This document shows, one piece after another, positions 15,946 to 26,486 of a stretch of DNA of 29,386 nucleotides. The stretch covers positions 1 to 29,386 of the forward strand of contig JAVBNN010000026.1 in NCBI GenBank assembly GCA_031551525.1, in the 5' to 3' direction. The stretch is from JAVBNN01 sp031551525 (lineage in GTDB: Bacteria; Bacillota; Negativicutes; Acidaminococcales; JAISLQ01). Both the position numbers and the translations under genes were made by a program. Numbering within the stretch: the stretch's first letter is position 1; each line of letters begins with the position of its first letter. The notes under the pieces are model-generated. The model saw only the letters and a program-made list of their open reading frames with translations. It was not told where the DNA came from and ran no database searches.

Positions 15946-15953
15946 GGGCCTTT
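15924..15953 (-). terminator. Terminator of the first hybrid kinase gene
   Basis: AAAGGCCCGCC (15924-15934) pairs with GGCGGGCCTTT (15943-15953) around an 8-base loop, ten bases after the kinase stop. The T tract is short. Confidence 0.8.
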
Positions 15954-15962
15954 ACCATCTCT

Positions 15963-18377
<2,415 letters not shown>

Positions 18378-18497
18378 AGCATCCACCCCCTGTACATTCT
18401 TGCTTCATACCTGTTTCCGACGGTATGGAAAAGCTGGCGGGCAGACGCAAAACACCGCCTCCGCGCACAGTCATTAAGTATGCAAATATTTAACATT

Positions 18498-18527
18498 ATT
18501 CTACTATTATATAAACACTTCTGTAAA
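18498..18527 (-). promoter_or_regulatory. Possible promoter of the first hybrid kinase gene
   Basis: On the minus strand TTTACA (18522-18527) and TAGAAT (18498-18503) are 18 bases apart. A TATAAT at 18506-18511 is also present but lacks a -35 at good spacing. The leader would be about 110 bases. Confidence 0.4.
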
Positions 18528-18573
18528 CAGTTTTTGTTTTTTGGAAAGGCACCCCAAATAGGACAAATGTAAA

Positions 18574-18783
18574 ATGGAGCAACATCTGGCTTTACAAAAT
18601 GACGCCGGGGAAATAAAGAATGATCTCTTTATCATGAGCGTATTGAAATACTATTTTGCTGAAACTATCGTCGATAATGAAAAAATGTATACCCTGCTAC
18701 AAAACTATCGCCCCCTGGCTTGGCTCTCCGGCGAACAGTTTGCCACCCTTGGCGAAATATATACTACTATACGTTATTTATAA
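18574..18783 (+). CDS. Small hypothetical protein
   Basis: No family recognised. The 69-aa product is mixed charged and aromatic with no membrane helix or signal (for example MSVLKYYFAETIVDNEKMYT, then LSGEQFATLGEIYTTIRYL). It lies on the plus strand between two minus-strand kinases. Support comes from amino-acid composition that looks natural and a strong terminator starting 12 bases after the stop. Against it, the ribosome site is weak (AGGAC about 10 bases before the ATG) and no clear promoter is seen. It could be a real orphan protein or a chance frame in the gap. Confidence 0.45.
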   Translation: MEQHLALQNDAGEIKNDLFIMSVLKYYFAETIVDNEKMYTLLQNYRPLAWLSGEQFATLGEIYTTIRYL

Positions 18784-18795
18784 TCTAGCGACGAC

Positions 18796-18841
18796 AAAAG
18801 CTGCTTTATAGTTGCCGACAGTGCAACCTAAAGCAGCTTTT
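18796..18841. terminator. Strong intrinsic terminator with inner stem
   Basis: AAAAGCTGCTTTA (18796-18808) pairs perfectly with TAAAGCAGCTTTT (18829-18841). An inner GTTGC/GCAAC stem lies in the loop. The plus strand continues TTTATATGC. It can end the small ORF on the plus strand. On the minus strand it follows the glutaminase relic and may be that gene's old terminator. Confidence 0.88.
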
Positions 18842-18857
18842 TATATGCTTTAGCACT

Positions 18858-18965
18858 TTAAAATATACTCAAATCAAACCCTCTGGACAATTTCTGCAGC
18901 ATTTTCATGTCGGCGACGCTGGTTCCCTTTTTCTTGAGAGCCGGGCCATACACGCCTATGCCCAT
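18858..18965 (-). pseudogene. Relic of a glutaminase C-terminus
   Basis: A 35-codon frame reads MGIGVYGPALKKKGTSVADM then KMLQKLSRGFDLSIF and a stop. It resembles the C-terminal end of serine-dependent glutaminases (GlsA/YbgJ type), which commonly reads like GIGVYGPALDEKGNSIAGIK followed by a leucine-rich helix. Acidic and Asn/Gly positions of that pattern are replaced here (KKKGTS, VADM). Everything upstream of this tail is absent: the next kinase stop is only 12 bases before the ATG, and no ribosome site is seen. The likeliest reading is a deletion that removed most of glsA and brought the kinase gene next to the tail. Family assignment is from memory of the conserved tail. Confidence 0.6.
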
Positions 18966-18977
18966 TCTTTAAATTCT

Positions 18978-21900
18978 TTAAATTTTTTCAATGATTTTCA
19001 ATGATTTGTCAAAATCAAATTCTTCAACAGTTTGGCAAATTTCTTTCAATTTTTCATTCGCCGCTTGGCCGTAATCATATTCCGCAAGGCTGCGCAGTCT
19101 TTCCAGCGCCTCGTCGCCCTCAAAGGTCTCAATCGCTCTTTTTACCAGCAGCAATTGCTGACTCAACAGCCCTCTATCTCCTTTGCCCACATAGTTTACC
19201 GCGCTTTCCTGTTCCATAAGCGCCAGAGAAAGATCTTGTTGAAGTTTAGCCAACCCCTCTGCCAGCGCTGGCAATTTCCCCCGGCACAAGACTGCATCGC
19301 CCTGTTTTGCGCTCATCTCGAGTTCCTCTGCCTGCCCGGCCAGGCCGGTGGCGCCGATATTATTGAGCGATCCCTTAGCGCCGTGTACTTCGATAGCCAA
19401 TCCTTTCAGATCGCCTTTAGCCACAAAAGACTGCATACGTTCGATGGATGCCGGCAGGCGGTGTTCCATGATGCCAAGCGTTTTCAGGTATACTGTTTTG
19501 GCCCCGGCTACCCGCTTGAGGCCAAGCCCACTATCGAGCCCCGCTATCCCTTCCAGGCGCACGAAAACATCCCGTTGCGCCATGTGCCCTTCTTGTATGG
19601 GAAGAGTGTTACCGTGCTGTGCTTTTTCCGGCGGCAGCCATTTTACCAATATTTGATTGAGTTTGTTTCTGTCTATGGGTTTGGTCAGATAATCGTTCAT
19701 ACCTGCCTTTAAAAGAGTGCCGCTCACCCCTTCGATAGCGTTGGCGGTAAGCGCGATTATAGTGAGTTTGTCCTGTGCGTAGCTCTGGCGCAGTATACCG
19801 GTAGTCTCCACTCCGTCCATTTCCGGCATCATATGGTCCATAAATACAATGTCATATTTTTTATGTTTTATTTTATCTATGGCTTCCTGCCCGCTCTGGG
19901 CTGTGTCGCATGAAATGCCATACAAACTTAATAAGCCGACCGCTACACTGAGGTTTACTTCGTTGTCGTCGACAACCAGAATACTGGCGTCCGGCGCATT
20001 GACAAAAGCCGTTTCATCCTGCTCTAAAAGCAGTTTCTTTTCGTCACCGTACACAAGCGGTATGGCCAGATGAAAGACCGTACCCTTGCCATATTCGCTC
20101 TCTACTGTTATTTTTCCGCCCATCAGGCCAATGAGGTTTTTGGTAATAGACAGCCCCAGACCCGTGCCCGTGATATTGCGGTTGTTTTGCGTGTCCAGTT
20201 GGTCAAAGTCGTTGTATATTTTGGGCAACTCTTCCTCTTTGATACCTATACCGGTGTCTTTAATATCAAAGTACAGCATATCGCCCGATGCCCTGACAAT
20301 GAGCGTGACCCCGCCTGTTTTAGTGAACTTTACCGCGTTGCCGAGTATATTTATCAGGGCCTGGCGCACACGTATATCATCACCATACACACAGGACGGC
20401 AAATCGCTTTCGATGCGAAGGAAAAAGGATATGCCCTTGGTCTGAGCGGCAAAAGTAAACATGGATTCCAGATTGCGGAGGAGTTTTTTGACATCATAAT
20501 CAACGGGTATCAACTGGAGTTTACCTGCTTCGATCTTGGAAAAATCCAGTATATCATTGATGATGCCCAGTAAAGATGTAGACGACGTTTTTATGTCATC
20601 CACATAGCGCTTCTGTCGTCCAGTCAAGCGTTCGTTGCTCAATAATTCTGCCATTCCGATGATCGCGTTCATCGGCGTCCTGATTTCGTGCGACATATTT
20701 GACAAGAACTGGCTTTTAGCATCTGAAGAAGCCAGCGCAGCCCTCGCCTGGACTTCCATTTCCACACTGTGTTCAACGGCTTCGATGCGTTTTTGTTCTA
20801 TAGCCCGTATTTCGCGCAGGTCGCGCGAATAGGCAGCCAGACGGTATTCGCCTTTCCAGGGCACACGCACCAGCGTGGTTTCCACCGGCAGCGGCTCGCC
20901 GGCGGGCGTCTTGTACATCCATTCAAAGCGCCTCATGCCTGTTTTAAAGGTCTCGCCGATTTCCCGTTCGGCTTTTGCTGCCGTAAGCTCGCCATCCGGC
21001 TGGTACTCCGGGTTAAGTTCGTAAAAATGTTCCATGTAGTCGGCTTTTTGGGAAAGTCCAAACAGGCGTACTGCTTCCATATTGCAATCCAACATGTTTC
21101 CTTTCTCATCCCAAAAAGAGGCCGCTAAAGGCGTAGCATCCAGCATGACCTGCGTCCGTGCGTCAGCGTCTGCCCGCCCCTTGTCTTCCGCCGCTATTTT
21201 GGCGGCTTTCAACTCATTTTCCAACTTGACTGTCTGGGTGATATCTATGCACATGCCAATCACCTTGAGCGCTTTTCCGTCGTCATCACGTATGGTATTG
21301 CCATAATTGCGGATATACCGCTCGGCGCCATCCGGGAAAACCAGCTGGAAATCCCTGGAGCGGCTATGGGCATAAGGATCCCTTTCCAGTAGCGCCTCAA
21401 TAACATCGCTGCCGGATACCTTGAGCATATATTTTTTCAAGTGAGACACCAGCTCATCCAGCGTCAGGGTATTGGACGTCTGATCAAAAGCGAATAAACT
21501 GCCGCACAATTGGTCATAGCTGAGTATGCCAGCCACCAGGTCAATTTCCCATACACCGGCTTGTGACGCTGTCATGGCCATTTCCAGGCGTTCCCTGGTT
21601 TCCCTCGTTTCACGCTGGGCCTCAAGGATGTCCGTTATATCAGCAGAGTGTTGCATGTGGACTTTTTTGCCGTCCATCCACTCTATAACGCTGTCAACGT
21701 TTTTATAATGCCGCCCGGTAACCGTGTTGTGTTCTTCCCAAACTACCGTGGCATCGTGCTCTTTTTCCAGTTTATGATTGGGACAAAAAGAACAGCGCTC
21801 GGTAAAGCCACTTTGCAACACTTGCCAGCATATTTTCCCTATCGCGCTTTCATCTAGCTCAAAAGCTTTCTGCATACGGTTATTGATAAAGAGTATCTCG

Positions 21901-22433
21901 TCTGTTTCCATATCGGACACGTAAACATAGGCATCCATACCGTTGAGGATATTTTTCAGTATACCCAGCATTTTATCCGCGTCCTGCTGGACACGCCTAC
22001 TCTCGGTGATATCTATAGCATAATGCAGATGGACCTTCTTCCCATCCACCCAGTCTATCACGCTATCCATGTTTCTGTGGTAACGTCCGGTAACGGTATT
22101 CACGGCTTCCCATACTATCGATGTGCCAGGCTCTTTTTTCAACTCAGGCAAAGGACAAAAAGAGCACCTTTCGGCAAATCCTTTTTGTACAACCTGCCAG
22201 CAAACTGTACCTGCAGCAATATCATAAAAATGAAATGTTTCTTTTATTTTTTTATTCACAAATAATATTTCATCACTCTCGAGGTCAGAGACATAAACAT
22301 ATGCATCAAGACCGTCGAGGATGTTTTTCAACACACTAATCATTTCTTCCCTGGGCTGGCCGCAAGCCGCAGAAGACGCAAAACCATCCAGAGTCTGAAT
22401 TGTATCTTTGCCAGCAAGCTTTTCTTTTACCAT
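18978..22433 (-). CDS. Large hybrid histidine kinase with duplicated Cys-PAS domains, REC and Hpt
   Basis: A 1151-aa soluble sensor kinase. Positions count from the ATG at 22433, which has AGGGGG about 9 bases upstream; the in-frame extension to 22481 lacks this. Two near-identical PAS-like modules (about 30-145 and 155-268) each hold C-x11-C-x2-C: C78/C90/C93 (CWQVVQKGFAERCSFC) and C202/C214/C217 (CWQVLQSGFTERCSFC). Two further PAS domains follow (about 285-400 and 425-545). HisKA has H582 in SNMSHEIRTPMNAI. HATPase shows NILGNAVKF, DTGIGI and GTGLGLSITKNL. The receiver has D866 in FMDHMMPEMDG and the Hpt domain has H1017 in EVHGAKGSLNNIG. A short helical tail ends the protein. The full H-D-H chain implies relay to an unlinked regulator. 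The cysteines may bind metal, an iron-sulfur cluster or sense redox; this is inferred. Confidence 0.92.
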   Translation of the reverse strand: MVKEKLAGKDTIQTLDGFASSAACGQPREEMISVLKNILDGLDAYVYVSDLESDEILFVNKKIKETFHFYDIAAGTVCWQVVQKGFAERCSFCPLPELKKEPGTSIVWEAVNTVTGRYHRNMDSVIDWVDGKKVHLHYAIDITESRRVQQDADKMLGILKNILNGMDAYVYVSDMETDEILFINNRMQKAFELDESAIGKICWQVLQSGFTERCSFCPNHKLEKEHDATVVWEEHNTVTGRHYKNVDSVIEWMDGKKVHMQHSADITDILEAQRETRETRERLEMAMTASQAGVWEIDLVAGILSYDQLCGSLFAFDQTSNTLTLDELVSHLKKYMLKVSGSDVIEALLERDPYAHSRSRDFQLVFPDGAERYIRNYGNTIRDDDGKALKVIGMCIDITQTVKLENELKAAKIAAEDKGRADADARTQVMLDATPLAASFWDEKGNMLDCNMEAVRLFGLSQKADYMEHFYELNPEYQPDGELTAAKAEREIGETFKTGMRRFEWMYKTPAGEPLPVETTLVRVPWKGEYRLAAYSRDLREIRAIEQKRIEAVEHSVEMEVQARAALASSDAKSQFLSNMSHEIRTPMNAIIGMAELLSNERLTGRQKRYVDDIKTSSTSLLGIINDILDFSKIEAGKLQLIPVDYDVKKLLRNLESMFTFAAQTKGISFFLRIESDLPSCVYGDDIRVRQALINILGNAVKFTKTGGVTLIVRASGDMLYFDIKDTGIGIKEEELPKIYNDFDQLDTQNNRNITGTGLGLSITKNLIGLMGGKITVESEYGKGTVFHLAIPLVYGDEKKLLLEQDETAFVNAPDASILVVDDNEVNLSVAVGLLSLYGISCDTAQSGQEAIDKIKHKKYDIVFMDHMMPEMDGVETTGILRQSYAQDKLTIIALTANAIEGVSGTLLKAGMNDYLTKPIDRNKLNQILVKWLPPEKAQHGNTLPIQEGHMAQRDVFVRLEGIAGLDSGLGLKRVAGAKTVYLKTLGIMEHRLPASIERMQSFVAKGDLKGLAIEVHGAKGSLNNIGATGLAGQAEELEMSAKQGDAVLCRGKLPALAEGLAKLQQDLSLALMEQESAVNYVGKGDRGLLSQQLLLVKRAIETFEGDEALERLRSLAEYDYGQAANEKLKEICQTVEEFDFDKSLKIIEKI

Positions 22434-22585
22434 CGCTCTACGCCCCCTTTGCTCTTTATATTTATTATTATGATACCACAAAGTACTAACTTCTACTTAT
22501 ACACCATACTTTATTTATAAAAAATTTTTATTTCTGTATTTTAAACATATGCATTGGGCAGATATTTATATTGATTTTAAAGGAC

Positions 22586-22591
22586 TATAAT
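22586..22591 (+). promoter_or_regulatory. Possible -10 element of the nhaC operon
   Basis: TATAAT lies about 55 bases before the TTG start in A+T-rich DNA. The -35 region at 17 bases (TATTTA) is poor, so the call is tentative. Confidence 0.4.
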
Positions 22592-22645
22592 AAAAAACAG
22601 AGAAAATAAATAAAATAATCATATTTACTACAGGAGGTCCCCCCT

Positions 22646-23965
22646 TTGGATATAATAGCTGCAATGGCCGTTTTTTTTATAACCTTATTATGCAGCATCT
22701 ATAACGGTATATCTATCCTTTGGCCGCTCCTGCTCGGCCTCATAGTTTTTCTCTCAGTGGCCCTCTGCCGCGGGCACACCATCCGGGCGCTTTATGCCAT
22801 GATGCTTGCCGGTGCGAAAAAGTCACTGCTAATAGTGGTACTGTTTATTCTCATCGGCGCTATTACCGCGGTCTGGCGAGCCTCTGGCACTATACCTTTT
22901 ATCGTTTACCATGCCATAAACTTTATGAACGCCGAGTACTTTATCCTGGCCGCGTTTTGGCTTGCAGCGGCGGTTTCCTTCCTTCTCGGCACATCCTTTG
23001 GCACCGCCAGCACGATCGGCGTGGTACTCATCGTACTGGCCAAAAGTGGCAATATAGACGTCAACGTGGCCGCCGGAGCCATCATTGCCGGAGCCTTTTT
23101 TGGCGACCGCTGCTCGCCCATGTCGTCAAGCGCCAACCTGGTGTCTGTACTGACCGGCACTGATCTTTACACCAACATCAAGAACATGTTTAAAAGCGGC
23201 TGGCTGGCTTTTATTTTGGCCTCTGCCGCCTATATCTGGCTGTCACACTGCTATCCTCTTACTTTTCACGACAACGGGATCGGTGAAGATATAATACGCT
23301 ATTTCGACATCAGCCCGGCTACTTTTGCACCCGCAGCCATCATGCTCCTCCTAGCTGCTTTGCGCGTCGATGTGCGCCTGGCCATGCTGGCCAGCATCGT
23401 CTCCGGCAGCCTGATCGCCATATTGGTGCAAAACGTCGAGCCCCGGCAGATGCTGTCCTTTATCCTCACAGGCTATGACACTAAAGAGAATAGCTTTTTT
23501 CTCGATATCATTAAAGGCGGCGGACTGGTTTCCATGGTCAACGTTACGGCTATAGTATTTATTTCATCCACCTATGCCGGCATTTTCGCCGGCACCGGGC
23601 TTTTAAAAGAAATAGAGATTTTTTTTGTTAAACTCGCGCAAAAAATCGGCCGCTTTCCAGCCCTGGTAACCGCCAGTTTTGCCACTGCCGCATTTTCCTG
23701 TAACCAGACACTGGCCGTCATACTTACCCATCAGTTATTTGAGAAAATATATCCCCCAGACCGCAGCGGACAACACCGCCTGGCCCTCGACCTTGAAAAC
23801 AGCGTCATTCTCATCGCCGCGCTCGTTCCCTGGAGCATAGCCGGAGCCGTACCAGCCGCCGCCCTGACGGCTGACGCCGGATTTATCCCTTATGCTGTTT
23901 ACATCTATCTTGTGCCCCTCTCGAACCTCTTAATCCGCCAAAACCACGCGGAAACAAACACATGA
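22646..23965 (+). CDS. nhaC: Na+/H+ antiporter, NhaC family
   Basis: Polytopic membrane protein of 439 aa with about 11-12 helices. Family-typical stretches are LLGTSFGTASTIGVVLIVLA, VAAGAIIAGAFFGDRCSPMS with SSANLVSVLTGTDL after it, and LVPWSIAGAVPAAAL near the end. NhaC-type carriers exchange Na+ for H+; relatives exchange malate/lactate or amino acids, so the ion pair is not certain. The start is TTG with a perfect AGGAGG 8 bases upstream. Its stop overlaps the next start by 4 bases (ATGA), so the three genes 22646-25295 are probably one operon. Confidence 0.88.
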   Translation: MDIIAAMAVFFITLLCSIYNGISILWPLLLGLIVFLSVALCRGHTIRALYAMMLAGAKKSLLIVVLFILIGAITAVWRASGTIPFIVYHAINFMNAEYFILAAFWLAAAVSFLLGTSFGTASTIGVVLIVLAKSGNIDVNVAAGAIIAGAFFGDRCSPMSSSANLVSVLTGTDLYTNIKNMFKSGWLAFILASAAYIWLSHCYPLTFHDNGIGEDIIRYFDISPATFAPAAIMLLLAALRVDVRLAMLASIVSGSLIAILVQNVEPRQMLSFILTGYDTKENSFFLDIIKGGGLVSMVNVTAIVFISSTYAGIFAGTGLLKEIEIFFVKLAQKIGRFPALVTASFATAAFSCNQTLAVILTHQLFEKIYPPDRSGQHRLALDLENSVILIAALVPWSIAGAVPAAALTADAGFIPYAVYIYLVPLSNLLIRQNHAETNT

Positions 23966-24678
23966 TCAAGTTTTACTACTTTAACCAGGCACATCTCATA
24001 TATCTGGCTTTTTCTCTCGCGCTGGCTGCGCTGTTTATTGCCCTGCCGTTCTTTATTCCCCAGAAGCGGGTGCTTTTTGCCTCGCTACTGGGCTGGTTGT
24101 CCATAGCTTTTAATATTTTTGAAGGCTTCTACCGCGTCTTTTTTGAAGGATTTTCATTTTTCCAAGCCATGCCGCTCCACTTTTGCAGCGTTTCGCTCAT
24201 CATGTCGGGCATATACCTCGTCACCCGCAAAGACCTCTGTTTTCAGATAGTTTACTATTACGCATTCGGCGCTCTGGCCGCCCTCCTTTTCCCCGGCATA
24301 GAACATTATAATCATCCGCTTTTTTTGCAGCTTTTTCTCGTAAACCACATGCTGGTACTGACCGCCACCTTGTATGGCCTACTTTGGCTAAGAGAGCGCC
24401 CCACCCGGCGCGGGCTCTTAATAGCCATAATTTTGACGCTTGTTCTTTTCCCAACGGCTTACATGTATAATTCAGTCTACTTTACCAATTTTATGTTCAT
24501 GAACACCTATCTCTTGCCGCAGTTGTCCTTTATTAAACCATTTTGGCTGTACCGGCTGCTGTTGGCTGGCGCTATTATACTCATCATGTGCGCCTGCTAC
24601 ATGCCTTTTAGAAAAAAAGAAAACAGGCAAAGCTTTTTTTCTACCTTTATGCTATTATTAACACACCATCTTTTATAG
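23962..24678 (+). CDS. TMEM164/YwaF-family integral membrane protein
   Basis: A 238-aa protein with about seven helices, resembling YwaF/TP0381 (TIGR02206), the bacterial relatives of TMEM164. Conserved-looking polar positions sit in membrane context: FFQAMPLHFCSVSLI (H73, C75), FLVNHMLVLTA and NSVYFTNFMFMN. Human TMEM164 has been linked to lipid acyl transfer; whether bacterial members do this is unproven. It overlaps the nhaC stop by 4 bases and is followed by the EcsC-family gene 11 bases later. An enzyme acting on membrane lipids is the best guess, and no transporter motif is seen. Confidence 0.8.
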   Translation: MIKFYYFNQAHLIYLAFSLALAALFIALPFFIPQKRVLFASLLGWLSIAFNIFEGFYRVFFEGFSFFQAMPLHFCSVSLIMSGIYLVTRKDLCFQIVYYYAFGALAALLFPGIEHYNHPLFLQLFLVNHMLVLTATLYGLLWLRERPTRRGLLIAIILTLVLFPTAYMYNSVYFTNFMFMNTYLLPQLSFIKPFWLYRLLLAGAIILIMCACYMPFRKKENRQSFFSTFMLLLTHHLL

Positions 24679-24689
24679 GGAGGAACACC

Positions 24690-25295
24690 ATGACTTCAGA
24701 TAAAATGCTTGCCATTCTCGATCATCTATACCAAAAGGTACTGGACAACGGGTTGCCCGGTTTTGAAAGCATAGAAAGCCTGACAGAGAAATACGCACGC
24801 CGCTGGGGCGGCCAGTCCGGCAAAGTGGACGACTTCATAAGCAGTCAGGTGAAAAAGGCCGCTGCCACAGGATTTGTCACCAACCTTCCCGGCGGGGCGG
24901 CCATGTTTGTGGCTCTGCCGGCAAACATCGTCACTGTTTTATATATACAGGTACGCATGAGTGCGGTCATCGCCCGTGTGGGCGGCTACGACCTCAGTGA
25001 CGACAAAGTCAAGACCATGGTGCTCGGCTGCCTGTTAGGCGAGCAGTTCGAAAATATACTCAAAGAATCCAGCGTCCAGGTCGGTAACCGCCTGGTGACA
25101 AATACCCTGAAAAAAATCCCCTCCGAGATCATCGAACGGGTAAATAAAAAAATCGGTATAAAAGTCGCCACAAAATACGGCAGCAAGAGCCTCTTGCGCT
25201 TCGTTCCCCTGGCCGGCGGCTTCGCCGGAGGCTATATCGACTGGCAATCTACCAGCGCGTCCGGGAAAACGGCAAAAAAACTGTTTATTGAGTGA
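24690..25295 (+). CDS. EcsC-family protein
   Basis: A 201-aa protein matching the EcsC family by its central VKKAAATGFVTNLPGGAAMF and ALPANIVTVLYIQVRMSAVIA. The C-terminal LRFVPLAGGFAGGYIDWQST is also family-typical. The glycine-rich amphipathic segments suggest membrane association without classic helices. EcsC was named from the B. subtilis ecs locus and its biochemical role is unknown. GGGAGG lies 8 bases before the ATG. Third gene of the nhaC operon. No terminator was seen in the 222-base A+T-rich gap that follows. Confidence 0.82.
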   Translation: MTSDKMLAILDHLYQKVLDNGLPGFESIESLTEKYARRWGGQSGKVDDFISSQVKKAAATGFVTNLPGGAAMFVALPANIVTVLYIQVRMSAVIARVGGYDLSDDKVKTMVLGCLLGEQFENILKESSVQVGNRLVTNTLKKIPSEIIERVNKKIGIKVATKYGSKSLLRFVPLAGGFAGGYIDWQSTSASGKTAKKLFIE

Positions 25296-25517
25296 TAGTT
25301 GTATCTATATACTCTTTTAATCATCTGCAAATTCTATTTTTGTTGCTAAATCATTGTTCTGAAGCGCATATCTTTGTTTCTGAAAATTTCATTAAATTTA
25401 AGCTTCAAAAACAACCCTAAACTATTACTGCACGCATATTGTATAAACCATTACAACACTATATTGCTATGATTAAATTTAGATAACGATAGCTTATTAT
25501 ATAAGGAGGCTTTCAGG

Positions 25518-26186
25518 TTGGAAACTATACAAGCTTTTGCACTGCCAGACTTACATGAACATTTTTATTCATTTTTTGAAAAATTTGCCGACAAAAATAA
25601 AACTATTTTAGACTATGGAGCTGGCGCGGGAGCCTTTTCTCAAAGATTATACAGTAAGGGGTTCAACGTATCCGCTTGCGATTATGCACCTAGCTTATTT
25701 AAATTAAAAGAAGTTGATTGCCTGGCAGTAGAAAACAATAAAACACTTTTTGCGGATAATAGCTTTGACATCATAGTAGCGATCGAAGTATTTGAACATC
25801 TTTTTGAAATAAACAGTTTTTTTCAGGAATGTGATAGACTCTTGAAAAAAGATGGGATTCTGCTCATAAGTACACCTAATATAATGTCTTTTAAGTCAAG
25901 AATTAAATTTTTATTGACCGGGCATTTTTATAGTTTCCCTCAACTGGATTTTGATGATTTTTCCGGTATGCAACATGTAAACCCTATGACAATAGATCGA
26001 ATAGAATACTTCGCCCGTATGGGGAATTTTAAAATAGTATACACACAAATAGACAAAAAACAACAAACTTCTTTATTTTTTCTGCCACTTTTTCCTTTTA
26101 TCAAAAATGATGATTTACTTCATCCTAATAATGGTGATTTACTTTTTGGCCGTACGCTTTTCGCAGCTTTTAATAAAATTAAATAG
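25518..26186 (+). CDS. Class I SAM-dependent methyltransferase
   Basis: A 222-aa methyltransferase. The SAM-binding loop ILDYGAGAGAFSQRL lies near residue 35, motif II is SFDIIVAIEVFEHL near 85, and DGILLISTPNIMSF is the strand-4/5 motif near 120. The C-terminal part differs from common families and ends LLFGRTLFAAFNK. The start is TTG with AAGGAGG 10 bases upstream. Base composition is strongly A+T-rich, unlike the genes before 25295 and after 27430, which suggests acquisition. It is related to the gene at 26487-27254 by SAM fold, by the post-motif STPNI/TTPNI and by similar C-terminal ends. Substrate unknown; relatives often act in glycan or lipid modification clusters. Confidence 0.85.
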   Translation: METIQAFALPDLHEHFYSFFEKFADKNKTILDYGAGAGAFSQRLYSKGFNVSACDYAPSLFKLKEVDCLAVENNKTLFADNSFDIIVAIEVFEHLFEINSFFQECDRLLKKDGILLISTPNIMSFKSRIKFLLTGHFYSFPQLDFDDFSGMQHVNPMTIDRIEYFARMGNFKIVYTQIDKKQQTSLFFLPLFPFIKNDDLLHPNNGDLLFGRTLFAAFNKIK

Positions 26187-26486
26187 ACCAGATTCTAAGA
26201 GTATTGTGTTTTGAAATTTTAATAGTGTTACTTTCCAAGTATCTGTTGATACTACGACTATAGAGTATTTTGGTAATAACTGCAGGAAACATGATACTTT
26301 ACTTTCTGTAATCAAATATCCGTTGAATTTTGTTTGAAAAAATCTGCAAAACTACTAAAGATAATACTTATGAAACTTGTTTTTTTACTGGTATGACACT
26401 TTCAACGCATAATCAACGAGTATTAGATAGAGACAACTTAATAAAATGCGCTTTGTGGTAATGAATTTTAAAATGGAGATGATATC
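26187..26486. other. A+T-rich gap with possible coding remnants
   Basis: No intact gene. On the plus strand one frame reads VTFQVSVDTTTIEYFGNNCR then KHDTLLSVIKYPLNFV and stops near 26335. A second frame then reads KTTKDNTYETCFFTGMTLST and HNQRVLDRDNLIKCALW before a stop near 26461. Both look protein-like but have no starts, and I recognise no family. They could be a frameshifted relic between the two methyltransferases, or chance in A+T-rich DNA. Confidence 0.25.
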
